Below the pieces are notes generated by a model. It searched no databases, had not been told where the DNA came from, and saw nothing but the letters and a program-made list of their open reading frames with translations. DNA of 64,000 nucleotides from Ruminococcus sp. Its GTDB lineage: Bacteria > Bacillota > Clostridia > Oscillospirales > Ruminococcaceae. Below are positions 32,864 to 41,956 of this stretch, piece after piece; positions within the stretch are counted from its first letter, which is position 1, and each line of letters opens with the position of its first letter. A program made the translations under genes and the position numbers. The stretch spans positions 1 through 64,000 of the forward strand of contig JAISHV010000084.1 in the NCBI GenBank assembly GCA_031262495.1, written 5' to 3'.

Positions 32864-33991
32864 ATGAATAAAAGAGAATTAGGCGAGCTTCGCCGCCATT
32901 TTCAGCCGGACGACGGGCTTTTTGTAATAAACCGCGTCTTGAGTTGTTATGTTGATGCTTCAAAAGAGCTCCGCGCCGTCAGTGCTTCAAGTTTTAGCAC
33001 CTACGACAGTGACGATGCCGATATAATTTTTGAGACGCTCAAAAAGTCATTATCCGGCAGTGTCGGCAAAAACCTTGTGGAATACGCGTTCCCGAACGAC
33101 CAATACGCCGAAGAGGGCACACAAAAACTCCTCTACAGTTCTTTGCGCGACGGACTGAAAACGGACAAGCTCAACGAGAAACTCCTGCGCCATATCGCCG
33201 CCGCTTTGCACTGTGAAACCACATATTCGCTTATTATTGCACAGTGTTCATACGCCGTAATCACTAAAAACAAAAACGGCGACAAACTCGACAGCGCGGA
33301 TTTGGATTATACCTTTCTCTTAGCCGCCGTAGCACCTGTAAAGGCTATGGATTCGGCTCTTGTGTATGATGAAAAAGCGGACAAGATTGTCTGCCGCCAC
33401 AGTAATACGCTTCAAATAAATACAAAATGCACGGACGGATTTTTATTCCCGGTGTTTTCCGACAGAGCACCTGATGTAAACAGTGTATTGTGTTATTCTA
33501 AATCGGCGGGAAAACCTAATGTGACAATGGTTGAGGGTGTTCTCGGGTGTGAATTTGTACGTGCCCCGAAGAGTGAACGCCAAGTTTTTGCTAAGATTTT
33601 AGAAGATACCCTCGGCGATGAACTGGATTACACCAAAATTGTCGAAATTGATAAGAAAATCCGCGAACTGTCTGAAACCACACAAAACGAAACAGAGCTT
33701 GCTGTAGTAGACTCGGCGCGCTTAGGGAAAATCCTCTATGAAGTCGGCGTGAGTGATGAAAAACGCAAGCCGCTCCCGCAGATTTTTGAAGAAAATGCGG
33801 GCAAAGAGGGCTTTACCGCAGTAAACCTCTTAACCTCAAGAGTGGCACTCAAAACCGAAATGCTCACCGTAACCATTTCAGGCGGCGAATCCGATAAAAT
33901 AAGAACCCAAAACATAAACGGCAGAAAGTGCCTCATAATAGACCTTGACGACCCGACAATAAAGATAAACGGAATTGAAACCGCTATTTAA
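32864..33991 (+). CDS. DUF4317 family protein
   Basis: A 375-residue protein of the DUF4317 group common in Clostridia. The N-terminus MNKRELGELRRHFQPDD, VLSCYVDASKE near 27-37 and the SLSGSVGKNL segment near 65-75 are the family hallmarks. No catalytic motif, TM segment or signal peptide is seen. The function is unknown. No SD precedes the ATG. The next gene follows 29 bp later, so the two may be cotranscribed. Confidence 0.8.
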   Translation: MNKRELGELRRHFQPDDGLFVINRVLSCYVDASKELRAVSASSFSTYDSDDADIIFETLKKSLSGSVGKNLVEYAFPNDQYAEEGTQKLLYSSLRDGLKTDKLNEKLLRHIAAALHCETTYSLIIAQCSYAVITKNKNGDKLDSADLDYTFLLAAVAPVKAMDSALVYDEKADKIVCRHSNTLQINTKCTDGFLFPVFSDRAPDVNSVLCYSKSAGKPNVTMVEGVLGCEFVRAPKSERQVFAKILEDTLGDELDYTKIVEIDKKIRELSETTQNETELAVVDSARLGKILYEVGVSDEKRKPLPQIFEENAGKEGFTAVNLLTSRVALKTEMLTVTISGGESDKIRTQNINGRKCLIIDLDDPTIKINGIETAI

Positions 33992-34020
33992 AAAAACTAC
34001 CGAAACCACGGAGAATAACA

Positions 34021-35001
34021 ATGACACAAATCTTTACGACACCCATACCTTTCTTTGATTTTACGCTTTACCAAATACTCATAATGTTTGTTTTTTGGTC
34101 GTTTGTGGGCTGGGCTGTAGAAGTCGTAGTAATGACATTTGAAACAGGCGAATATCAAAACCGCGGATTTTTAAATATGCCTATCTGTCCGATTTACGGG
34201 GCAGGGGTTTTGCTTGTCGTAACGATTTTCCGTCCCATCGCGGATACCGTTTTACCGCTTTTTGCTTTAACGGCTCTGCTTTGTACAACATTTGAGCTTT
34301 GCGTCGGTCTGCTTATGGAGAAGATTTTCCATAACCGCTGGTGGGATTACTCAATGTATAAATTCAACTTCAAAGGCTATATCTGTCTGTGGACCTCATG
34401 CGGATGGGGTATCGGCTGTGTTTTGGTTGTGAAATTCGTACAGCCCTTCATTGAGATGGTTATTTCAAAAATCCCGATGACCGGCGGGTATATCTTTATC
34501 GGAGTATGTTTTGTACTGATAATGATAGACCTTGCGGCTTCAATCAGAGCGGCAGTAACACTCAATTCAAAACTGCGTATGATTGATGAAATCGGCGGCA
34601 AAATGCTCAAACCCGCACAAGCTATCGGCGGTAAACTCGCCGGTGCCGCACAAAAAGTAATGACCACAGCCGAAAAAGCCAAAGGTACTGCCGGAACAAT
34701 CGCCGGCGACATCAAAGAAACCGTTCACGATAAAACAGTTTCAGTCAGAGAAGATTTTGACGAACGTCTCAATGCACTCTTTGATAAGCGTGATAAAGCA
34801 GTACTTCGTCTCGTTAAAGCATTCCCGACCATGCGCTCATTGCGTTATCCCGAAGCCTTAGAACGCCTCCGAAAAGCGAGAAATATAAAATCCATTCAAA
34901 CACAGATGTCAACACAGATGTCAGAGGTCAGAGGTCAGAGGTCAGAACAGAGGTCAGAGGTTAGAAGTCAGAAATCAGATTACAGCGAAGAAGATAGTTA
35001 G
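34021..35001 (+). CDS. CmpB-type putative membrane protein (ABC-transporter type IV family) with repeat-encoded tail
   Basis: A 326-residue protein with about five TM helices in the first 185 residues (LYQILIMFVFWSFVGWAVEVV, ICPIYGAGVLLV, WTSCGWGIGC), matching the putative ABC transporter type IV (CmpB) family. A cytoplasmic helical region follows. The last about 35 residues (SIQTQMSTQMSEVRG... to SQKSDYSEEDS) are the direct translation of family D heptamer repeats at about 34900-34985, so the native C-terminus has been replaced or extended. Good SD (ggag). Function unknown. Confidence 0.8.
   Translation: MTQIFTTPIPFFDFTLYQILIMFVFWSFVGWAVEVVVMTFETGEYQNRGFLNMPICPIYGAGVLLVVTIFRPIADTVLPLFALTALLCTTFELCVGLLMEKIFHNRWWDYSMYKFNFKGYICLWTSCGWGIGCVLVVKFVQPFIEMVISKIPMTGGYIFIGVCFVLIMIDLAASIRAAVTLNSKLRMIDEIGGKMLKPAQAIGGKLAGAAQKVMTTAEKAKGTAGTIAGDIKETVHDKTVSVREDFDERLNALFDKRDKAVLRLVKAFPTMRSLRYPEALERLRKARNIKSIQTQMSTQMSEVRGQRSEQRSEVRSQKSDYSEEDS
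34900..34985 (+). repeat. Family D heptamer array inside a coding sequence
   Basis: Units of cagaggt/cagaagt run through the 3' end of the CmpB-like gene. Three seven-base units make 21 bases, so translation gives a seven-residue period (SEVRSQK-like). Confidence 0.85.
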
Positions 35002-35021
35002 ATTTTCTTTAAATTTTTATT

Positions 35022-35579
35022 ATGAATATTAATTTTAATCCCGGGTTTAGTCCTGTTCCAAATGAAAATATCGCGAAACCGAATGTAAATCCCGTTTTGC
35101 CCGGTGTCGAGACGGATAACCCTCAAACGCAGAATCCCCTTGAGTTGTCGCCGAATAACGACCTCAAACGCCGTTATGACCTTAAAGAAGAGGAATGTCC
35201 TCTCTGCCGCGAACGCCGCTATCAGGACGGCTCGGATGATGCTTCTGTCTCATTTCAGACGCCTACTAAAGTTTCGCCAGAATCAGCGTATAACAAAGTC
35301 CGCGCACATGAAGCCGAACACGTTACGAATAACCTTAATAAAGCAAAACGTGAAGGGCGAAACATGGTTTCGCAGACGGTATCGGTTCATACGGCGATTT
35401 GCCCCGGGTGCGGTGAAGTCTATATCGCGGGCGGTACTACGCGTTCAGTCTCAAAAGACGATAACAGAGACGACTATTTAAAACAGTTGCAGGAAGAAAA
35501 CAAACCCGATAATACGCTCACGAACAGACTCAAAGATACCCTACTTCCCGTGAAAGAGAAAAACCAAGCCGAATTCTAA
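35022..35579 (+). CDS. Small HExxH zinc-motif protein
   Basis: A 185-residue protein with two CxxC pairs (Cys59/Cys62 in ECPLCRERRYQDGSDD and Cys127/Cys130 in ICPGCGEVY) around a HEAEH motif at 96-100, which fits the zincin HExxH pattern. This resembles SprA-related putative metallopeptidases of Firmicutes. The first 45 residues are Asn/Pro-rich and disordered. No signal peptide, so it would act in the cytoplasm unless released. Activity is not demonstrated. Confidence 0.6.
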   Translation: MNINFNPGFSPVPNENIAKPNVNPVLPGVETDNPQTQNPLELSPNNDLKRRYDLKEEECPLCRERRYQDGSDDASVSFQTPTKVSPESAYNKVRAHEAEHVTNNLNKAKREGRNMVSQTVSVHTAICPGCGEVYIAGGTTRSVSKDDNRDDYLKQLQEENKPDNTLTNRLKDTLLPVKEKNQAEF

Positions 35580-35655
35580 TATTAAAAAGTTTAGTCTTAT
35601 CCGTAAAAGAAAAATTAACAACAGGAATTAATGTAAAAAGAAAAGGACAAAACAA

Positions 35656-36369
35656 ATGTCTGCTAATCCGAATTTTTCACGCATTATTACTATGCTCCGC
35701 AAGGAACGCGGTATAAGTCAAAAAAACGCGGCTGATGCCCTCGGCGTAAGTCAGGCACTGCTGTCGCACTATGAGAAAGGCATCCGCGAATGTGGACTTG
35801 ATTTTCTTGTAAAAATTTCAGATTATTATAATGTTTCCTGTGACTATCTTTTGGGGCGTTCCCCCGAAACAAACGGCAAAACCATTACATATGATGATTT
35901 TCCGGAGGAAGACCCCGCTAAAAAAGAGCGTGTGCTGCCCTCTGAAATGATGCTTAATTTCAATAAAAAGCTTATTATGAGCGGCACGAATATTATTTTT
36001 ACGCTAATCGGGAAAACAGGTTCGTCAACGCTTATGAAAGAAGCGGCGAACTATCTCATGTTAGCGATTTATAAGCTTTTCAGGATAGTTCATGCTTCAA
36101 ACCCCAAAAACGATGCGCGCTTTTTTGAAATCCCCGCAGAAGCGGCATTATCACTCTCGACAAGTGCTATGCTGTCGTGTGAGGGCAACTGTCTTGCCGC
36201 CGCAAAAGGCATTGCATACTCCGGGCACGACACGGCGAAAGCCAATACTGACACAGAAATAACATCAACATCCCTCGGCAACCAATTCCCCGCAACAAGC
36301 ACCGCCCTACTGAATATAGTGAAAAATTCCGAATCGCGGATGCAGATGATAACGAATTCGACAAAGTAA
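35656..36369 (+). CDS. XRE-family transcriptional regulator
   Basis: A 237-residue protein with an N-terminal helix-turn-helix of the lambda-repressor type at about 8-62 (LRKERGISQKNAADALGVSQALLSHYEKG, ending CDYLLGRS). The about 140-residue C-terminal domain is helical and not recognised. It is probably a ligand-sensing or dimerisation part. SD aagga. Targets are unknown. Confidence 0.85.
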   Translation: MSANPNFSRIITMLRKERGISQKNAADALGVSQALLSHYEKGIRECGLDFLVKISDYYNVSCDYLLGRSPETNGKTITYDDFPEEDPAKKERVLPSEMMLNFNKKLIMSGTNIIFTLIGKTGSSTLMKEAANYLMLAIYKLFRIVHASNPKNDARFFEIPAEAALSLSTSAMLSCEGNCLAAAKGIAYSGHDTAKANTDTEITSTSLGNQFPATSTALLNIVKNSESRMQMITNSTK

Positions 36370-36419
36370 TTTCCATTTCAAATTTCATAAAATTTTCACA
36401 AAAATTTATGTAAAAATGC

Positions 36420-36448
36420 TTGACAATTTAAATTATATAGTGTATAAT
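36420..36448 (+). promoter_or_regulatory. Perfect consensus SigA promoter for the SPFH gene
   Basis: TTGACA (36420-36425), a 17-bp spacer and TATAAT (36443-36448). Confidence 0.88.
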
Positions 36449-36485
36449 ATTAAAAACAGTTTATGTTAGGAGAAAAAAATTACAT

Positions 36486-37406
36486 ATGGCAAAGATTATT
36501 GATGTTGACCCGGCAGTAGCACGCAACAAGAAGATTATTACGGCGGTCGTTATTTTGGCACTTGTATTAATCGTAGGTATTCAGTGTTTTACGGTGGTTG
36601 AGGCGGGGCAATCGGGGGTTGTGGTTACGCTCGGAAAGGTTTCCGATACGGTTTTGACGGAAGGGCTTCATTTTAAAGCACCGTTTGTACAAAGGGTAGT
36701 TCAGATAGATAACCGCGTTCAAAAAGCGGAAGCTACCTGTTCGTCTGTTTCGATGGATTTACAGGCGATTTCAAGTGTTGTAGCTATAAACTTTAAGATT
36801 TTAAACGACCAATCGGCGAATGTCTTCCAACGTATCGGCGTGAATTATTCGGATATAATTATTACGCCCGCAATTCAAGAGTGCGTAAAAGCCGTTACGG
36901 CGAAATATAATGCCGAGGAGCTTATCTCAAACAGACAGATTGTCGGCGACGAAATGAATTCACTGCTTAAACAGAAGATTTCTTCTTATGGATTTGAAGT
37001 CCAGATTTTCAATATTATCTCATTCGACTTTTCGGCTGAATTTAATGCCGCAATTGAAGCTAAACAAATTGCACAGCAAAACGCGCTGAAAGCTTCACAG
37101 GATTTAGAGCGTATCAAAATTGAAGCACAACAAACCGTAACACAGGCTCAAGCCGAAGCCGACAGCTATAAACTCAAATCACAGGAAATCACACCCGAAA
37201 TCCTGATGATGAACTATATCGACAAATGGGACGGAAAACTGCCGATTATGGTTTCGGGCGACGGTTCGGTTATGCTTGATGTATCGGCATTAATGGATCA
37301 GGTAAAAGACGCGGCAGGGATTTCAACGCCTGTAGTTCCTGTAACTCCCGTAGTTCCCGTAACTCCGGAAGTAACACCCGAAGCAGTTGATGTTACCGCC
37401 GAATAA
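36486..37406 (+). CDS. SPFH/prohibitin-family membrane protein (HflC-like)
   Basis: A 306-residue protein with one N-terminal TM helix (about 17-37) and an SPFH domain (FTVVEAGQSGVVVTLGKVSDTVLTEGLHFKAP). A helical segment rich in Ala/Gln/Glu follows (about 190-230). It ends with a Pro/Val tandem tail (PVVPVTPVVPVTPEVTPE). SPFH proteins form ring-shaped scaffolds in membranes, often controlling FtsH-type proteolysis. No protease partner is adjacent. Confidence 0.87.
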   Translation: MAKIIDVDPAVARNKKIITAVVILALVLIVGIQCFTVVEAGQSGVVVTLGKVSDTVLTEGLHFKAPFVQRVVQIDNRVQKAEATCSSVSMDLQAISSVVAINFKILNDQSANVFQRIGVNYSDIIITPAIQECVKAVTAKYNAEELISNRQIVGDEMNSLLKQKISSYGFEVQIFNIISFDFSAEFNAAIEAKQIAQQNALKASQDLERIKIEAQQTVTQAQAEADSYKLKSQEITPEILMMNYIDKWDGKLPIMVSGDGSVMLDVSALMDQVKDAAGISTPVVPVTPVVPVTPEVTPEAVDVTAE

Positions 37407-37419
37407 TATTTATAGTAGT

Positions 37420-38481
37420 ATGGAAAATTTCACAAAAAACACAAAAACGCCCGGGATAATTTCAGATATCCCGAGCGTTTTTGGGATAATTAAAAACAGC
37501 CCCCTAAAACGCTTTATCTACGGCATGGGCAACGGTGCGGATAAGCTTATCGCACTTTTAGCGCGCTATGAAATCCCTTTTGACGGGATTGTTGCCTCTG
37601 ATGAATTCGTTCGCGGGCATAGTTTTCACGGGATTATCGTCCGAAAAATTTCGGATGTAGAACGCGAATTCGGCAAAGTCTGTCTGATTTTGGCATTCGG
37701 TACAAACCGCATTGATGTTATTGACCGTTTGTATAAACTCAAAAAAACTCACGAGCTTATTGTTCCCGACTTGCCGCTTTACGGTAATGATGAATTCAGC
37801 CTTGAGAAAGCCAATGAATCACGGGCATTGTTTGACGATACTGCTCTATTCGATAGTTTAATTAACTTTAAACTCAGCGGTGACATTGAATTTTTAAAGA
37901 GCGGCTACAGTGATTACTGTGAAATTTTCAAAGCGGCACACCCGAAACCCGGAGCGCATTTTATAGATATAGGCGCATATCGGGGCGATACGGTGAAACT
38001 TTTTACGGAAATTGTCCCCGACTTCGGTGAAATTACGGCGTTTGAGCCGGATTTTAAGACATTCAAAAAACTTGAAGCAGCGTTCGGCGAAACCCCGAAA
38101 ATAAACCTTTACAATGCGGCGGTATGGAACCGCGATACAGAACTCCTGTTTGATACAGCCGGTAACCGCAACAGCAATGTCTTTACAGAAAACGGAAAAT
38201 CAACCGTCAAAGCACTCTGCCTTGATAATCTTACCTCTGATGCCCGAAACCTTATAATAAAAATTGATGCAGAGGGCGCGGAAAAAGAGGTAATAGAAGG
38301 CGCACAAAACCTCATTAAAAACGGTGCAGCGGTTATTTGCGCCGTCTATCACAGAGCAAATGATTTGTTTGAATTACCTCTCTTGCTGAAAAATTTGAAC
38401 TCTGATTATAAATTTAAACTGATGCGGACGAATAATATTCCGGGGTGGGATGCGTTTGTTGTAGCAGAAGATAGACAATGA
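37420..38481 (+). CDS. FkbM-family methyltransferase
   Basis: A 353-residue SAM-dependent methyltransferase. The C-terminal half has the FkbM signature: HFIDIGAYRGDTVKLF (SAM loop), ITAFEPD, and KIDAEGAEKEVIEGA. The first about 150 residues form a separate Rossmann-like domain (RFIYGMGNGADKLIALL) as in sugar-nucleotide-linked FkbM proteins. The start is set at ATG 37420 because the longer frame (37387) would overlap the SPFH gene. Substrate is unknown, possibly a surface glycan. Confidence 0.82.
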   Translation: MENFTKNTKTPGIISDIPSVFGIIKNSPLKRFIYGMGNGADKLIALLARYEIPFDGIVASDEFVRGHSFHGIIVRKISDVEREFGKVCLILAFGTNRIDVIDRLYKLKKTHELIVPDLPLYGNDEFSLEKANESRALFDDTALFDSLINFKLSGDIEFLKSGYSDYCEIFKAAHPKPGAHFIDIGAYRGDTVKLFTEIVPDFGEITAFEPDFKTFKKLEAAFGETPKINLYNAAVWNRDTELLFDTAGNRNSNVFTENGKSTVKALCLDNLTSDARNLIIKIDAEGAEKEVIEGAQNLIKNGAAVICAVYHRANDLFELPLLLKNLNSDYKFKLMRTNNIPGWDAFVVAEDRQ

Positions 38482-38505
38482 TAATTCCTAAACTAAAAAT
38501 CACTC

Positions 38506-38534
38506 TTGCAATTATTCTATTTTAATGTTATAAT
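38506..38534 (+). promoter_or_regulatory. SigA-type promoter for the hybrid kinase
   Basis: TTGCAA (38506-38511), a 17-bp spacer and TATAAT (38529-38534). Confidence 0.78.
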
Positions 38535-38571
38535 GTTTGTAATTAGATAACAAAAGGTTATAATTAAAATT

Positions 38572-40329
38572 ATGAAAGAACACTCCCTAAAAAAAATCCA
38601 GTACATAGTTATAATTTTCTCACTGATTTTGTTCGTGTCTGTAGGCGTAATTTCTATAAGCTCAATCCTTGAGATGAACGGCGAAGCGCGTATTGTCAAT
38701 TACGCCGGGATTGTCAGGGGCGGTTCACAGAAGCTTTTTAAAATGGAAATGTATGCGTATTTCACCGACAGCAGTCTTGATTTACAAAAGCGCGACAATC
38801 TTACTGCGCGGCTTGATAATATTATTGATTGCCTGATTGACGGCGGTCTTGTTGTTTCTGACCAAAAAACCCTTATTAAGCTCGGCGACCCGATTTTTGA
38901 AGCTAATATGAAACGAATCCGAGAATCGTTTGACCGTATAAGGGAAGAAATTTCACTTGTCAGAGCGGGGAAATTACCCGATGAATTTTATTCACTCACT
39001 GAAACTTATTTTAGTTTATGTGATGAGACTGTCGGTGACAGCGAGAATTTTTCGCAAAAACAGGTTAATAAGAATTTAACATTACTCATTTTTGTGAATC
39101 TCCTGTTGCTTGTAATCTTGATTTTAGCGGGTGTGAATGTCTTTTCAGCGCGCAAAAACAAAGCTAAAGCCGAGGCTTTGTCAGAGGTAGCTTTGAATGC
39201 CGAACGCGAAAGCCGTGCTAAATCATCATTTTTGGCGAATATGTCACACGAAATCCGTACACCTCTTAATGCCATAATCGGAATGTCCGCTATTGCCGAC
39301 AGATCAACTGACGAAAAACAGATTTCAAAATGCATCAAGGATATTTGTTCTGCTTCCGATCATCTCTTTAATATTGTCAATGATATTTTGGATATTTCAA
39401 AAATCGAGTCGGGGAAATTCGAGCTGGGGATAGAGAGCTTTAACCTTAAACAGGCGTTTGACGAAGTCGGTTCAATGTTTCAAGCCCGCTGTGAAAGCAA
39501 TGATTTGATTTTTAAAGATACTTCGGATATTGATGAATCAATTTGGGTGAGCGGCGATAAACCGCGTTTTAAACAGGTAATGATAAATCTGTTGGCGAAT
39601 GCCGTAAAATTCACCCCGTCAGGCGGGGAAGTCGTCTTTTCGGGGAATGTTAAAAACGCTGATGAATCAATAAACTGCAATGTTTATGTTAAGGATACGG
39701 GAATCGGCATGAATGAAGAGCAGATAAAAAAGCTCTTTGCGCCGTTTGAACAGGCAGGAGCCAATGTTTCGCTCAAATACGGCGGCACAGGACTCGGGCT
39801 CGCTATCAGCCGTAATATCGTGAACCTCATGGGCGGCGAAATTTACGTAAAATCAGAGCCGGGTAAAGGTTCGGAATTCTCCTTTAACGTGATTTTTAAA
39901 GCAGCAGCACCGATAGTTTCCTCCGAAACAGAATATGAATTCCCCGATTTGACAGGGAAACGTCTTTTACTTGTCGATGATATAGAAATAAACCGACATA
40001 TAGTTACGGCAATTTTAGAAAGTACGCATATTGAAATAACAGAAGCGTCAGACGGAACAGCGGCTGTAAAAGAGGTTGCCGAATCGCCGGAGAATTTCTT
40101 TGATATTATCTTTTTAGATACACGTATGCCGAATATGGACGGTTATGAAGCGGCAAGACAAATCAGAGCACTTAATCGCGCCGACAGCAAAATTATACCA
40201 ATAATATCTATGTCCGCGAATGCTTTCAGTGACGACATTAAAGCCGCAATCAACGCCGGAATGAATGACTACCTGACAAAACCTGTAGCAATAAACAGAA
40301 TGGCGGAGATTTTGAATAATTATATGTAA
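38572..40329 (+). CDS. Hybrid sensor histidine kinase/response regulator
   Basis: A 585-residue membrane kinase. TM1 is at about 10-32. A short extracellular four-helix-type sensor (about 33-165) contains NYAGIVRGGSQKLFK, as in PilJ-like ligand domains. TM2 is at about 167-190. The HisKA phospho-acceptor is His226 in MSHEIRTPLN. HATPase boxes are NLLANAVKFTPSG, DTGIGM and GGTGLGLAIS. The receiver domain (about 462-585) has acidic pocket DDIEIN and phospho-acceptor Asp516 in FLDTRMPNMDG. No separate output regulator is adjacent, so the phosphorelay partner is elsewhere. Confidence 0.92.
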   Translation: MKEHSLKKIQYIVIIFSLILFVSVGVISISSILEMNGEARIVNYAGIVRGGSQKLFKMEMYAYFTDSSLDLQKRDNLTARLDNIIDCLIDGGLVVSDQKTLIKLGDPIFEANMKRIRESFDRIREEISLVRAGKLPDEFYSLTETYFSLCDETVGDSENFSQKQVNKNLTLLIFVNLLLLVILILAGVNVFSARKNKAKAEALSEVALNAERESRAKSSFLANMSHEIRTPLNAIIGMSAIADRSTDEKQISKCIKDICSASDHLFNIVNDILDISKIESGKFELGIESFNLKQAFDEVGSMFQARCESNDLIFKDTSDIDESIWVSGDKPRFKQVMINLLANAVKFTPSGGEVVFSGNVKNADESINCNVYVKDTGIGMNEEQIKKLFAPFEQAGANVSLKYGGTGLGLAISRNIVNLMGGEIYVKSEPGKGSEFSFNVIFKAAAPIVSSETEYEFPDLTGKRLLLVDDIEINRHIVTAILESTHIEITEASDGTAAVKEVAESPENFFDIIFLDTRMPNMDGYEAARQIRALNRADSKIIPIISMSANAFSDDIKAAINAGMNDYLTKPVAINRMAEILNNYM

Positions 40330-40534
40330 ACACAGATGACAACACAGAGGACAGAATACAGAATACAGAATACAGAGTACAGAATACAGATTACGAATGT
40401 AGCGTTTATCAGTAAACCGCACAGCGTTTAGAATGTGCGGGCGGGCGAGGGCGCCCGCCCCTACAAAATATCAATTTTGAGCTTGAAGCCGATAAACGAA
40501 AATATCAAAATCGCTTCCAGACCGCCACCATGCC
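40330..40534. repeat. Heptamer array and family B end
   Basis: acagaat/acagagt units (40345-40390), then a about 75-bp segment (40392-40466: cagtaaaccgcacagcgttt plus the GC-rich family B end) that recurs at 55864-55937. The following about 70 bases are unassigned. Confidence 0.8.
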
Positions 40535-40755
40535 GCCACAGGGGGAGAGGGGTAGGGGGTGCAGGGGGTGTAGGGGGAAGGGGGCGGCGGGTTAATACCG
40601 CCGCTATAGCCGCCCCCTTCCCCCTTACCCCTGACAAAGTCATGCAAACGTGACATTCACGACATTCATACAACATTCATATTGACATTCAAACGGACAT
40701 TCACAGACATTCATATTGACAATCATATGACATTCAAACGCGACATTCATCCGAC
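40535..40755 (+). repeat. Family A hairpin repeat with G4 motif and gacattc array (copy A4)
   Basis: Lacks the usual left end. It has six closely spaced G-runs at about 40541-40586, a stem whose right arm is at 40609-40635, the tgcaaacgtgacattc motif, then an array of gacattc units to about 40755. It fills the gap before the convergent capA-like gene. No gene seen. Confidence 0.88.
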
Positions 40756-40771
40756 ATTCACAGTCTGACCT

Positions 40772-41761
40772 CTAACTTCTAATATCTAACTTCTTTGTTG
40801 GTTGATAATTATTTCTTTCTGTTTCTGAACTCAGTTTACATTCTATAACTTCACTGCCGGACGGGGTTGCTTGTCCGTCTTCTATTGTGAAAGTCTGCTG
40901 AAATATAAATGTATTATAATCAGGCGGGTCTGAATGTCCGCCGTAACAGAAATTACCGAGAGAATAGACTATATTCACACCGTTATAGTTTTCAATTTCG
41001 CCTACTACATGAGGGTGAGTGCCGACTACAAGGTCTGCTCCGGCATTAACCGCCGCGTGACCGAGTGTTTGTTGGAGATTCGTCGGTTTGTAGTTGTATT
41101 CCTCGCCCCAGTGAAAATAAACCGTCAAAATTTCACATTTTTCAGCCGCCGCCGTTACTCTTTCGGTAACTTCAGGTGCGGTTATGTCCCATTGCGTGAA
41201 TCCCAAAAAACCCAGTGTAACGCCTTTACATTCGGTATAATATTCGTCTGAATATCCGAAATAGGCTATGTCGGCTGCCGTTAATGCGGCTTTGGTGTCT
41301 TCTTTCCCCTCTGATAAGAAGTCGTTGTGATGGTTGTTCGCGACACTCACTATTTCAACGCTGCCCTCTGTTAAAATCGAGGTATATTCTTCTTCGCCGC
41401 GGAATAAAAATTGCCGCCCGGGTCTTTGTGTAACTGCATCCGTCAGGGTTGTTTCAAGATTTACTACGGTGAAATCATCCGCCGCGAAAATCTCTTTTAC
41501 ATTACGTAAAAACCACTCCGCACCCTCTGTGTCATACATTTTGCCGAAACGCTTTTCGCCGCTCGTTAAAACGTCGCCGCCGAGTGTAAAATCCCCCGCC
41601 GCCGAAATAACGATGGTCTGCGGTAATTTTAATAAGTCGTCGGCGGGTATTTCAACTTGTGTTTGCTGTAGGGTAGGTTTATATTCAAAATTATGTAATT
41701 CGCCCATACCGCCGAGAGCCGTGATTATTATAGCTAAAAACGCTAAAATTCTATCAATCAT
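40772..41761 (-). CDS. CapA-type (poly-gamma-glutamate synthesis) metallophosphoesterase-fold protein
   Basis: A 329-residue exported CapA-family protein (N-terminal hydrophobic segment about 3-20). Family motifs: SAAGDFTLGGDVL, VNLETTLT, VSVANNHHNDFL (usually ANNHxxD), YFHWGEEYN, and VVGTHPHVV. CapA proteins take part in poly-gamma-glutamate or related capsule export/attachment. The last residues (PTKKLDIRS) are translated heptamer repeat DNA. SD agagga and an extended -10 (TGGTATAAT on the minus strand near 41798) lie upstream. Confidence 0.87.
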   Translation of the reverse strand: MIDRILAFLAIIITALGGMGELHNFEYKPTLQQTQVEIPADDLLKLPQTIVISAAGDFTLGGDVLTSGEKRFGKMYDTEGAEWFLRNVKEIFAADDFTVVNLETTLTDAVTQRPGRQFLFRGEEEYTSILTEGSVEIVSVANNHHNDFLSEGKEDTKAALTAADIAYFGYSDEYYTECKGVTLGFLGFTQWDITAPEVTERVTAAAEKCEILTVYFHWGEEYNYKPTNLQQTLGHAAVNAGADLVVGTHPHVVGEIENYNGVNIVYSLGNFCYGGHSDPPDYNTFIFQQTFTIEDGQATPSGSEVIECKLSSETERNNYQPTKKLDIRS

Positions 41762-41887
41762 TTTAAAATCCTCTTAATATGACATCTTTTGTATATTATA
41801 CCATTATTATTATGCAAAAAAAGTCAAATTAAGGGATATAAATTGAAATAATTACTTTTATTTTTTCGTTTAACATGAAATATCTAC

Positions 41888-41916
41888 TTGAAATTTTTAA
41901 ATAAGTGTGTTATAAT
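41888..41916 (+). promoter_or_regulatory. SigA-type promoter for leuC
   Basis: TTGAAA (41888-41893), a 17-bp spacer and TATAAT (41911-41916). Confidence 0.78.
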
Positions 41917-41956
41917 ATTAATATCTGATATTTAAAAAATTCGGAGATTTATTTTT

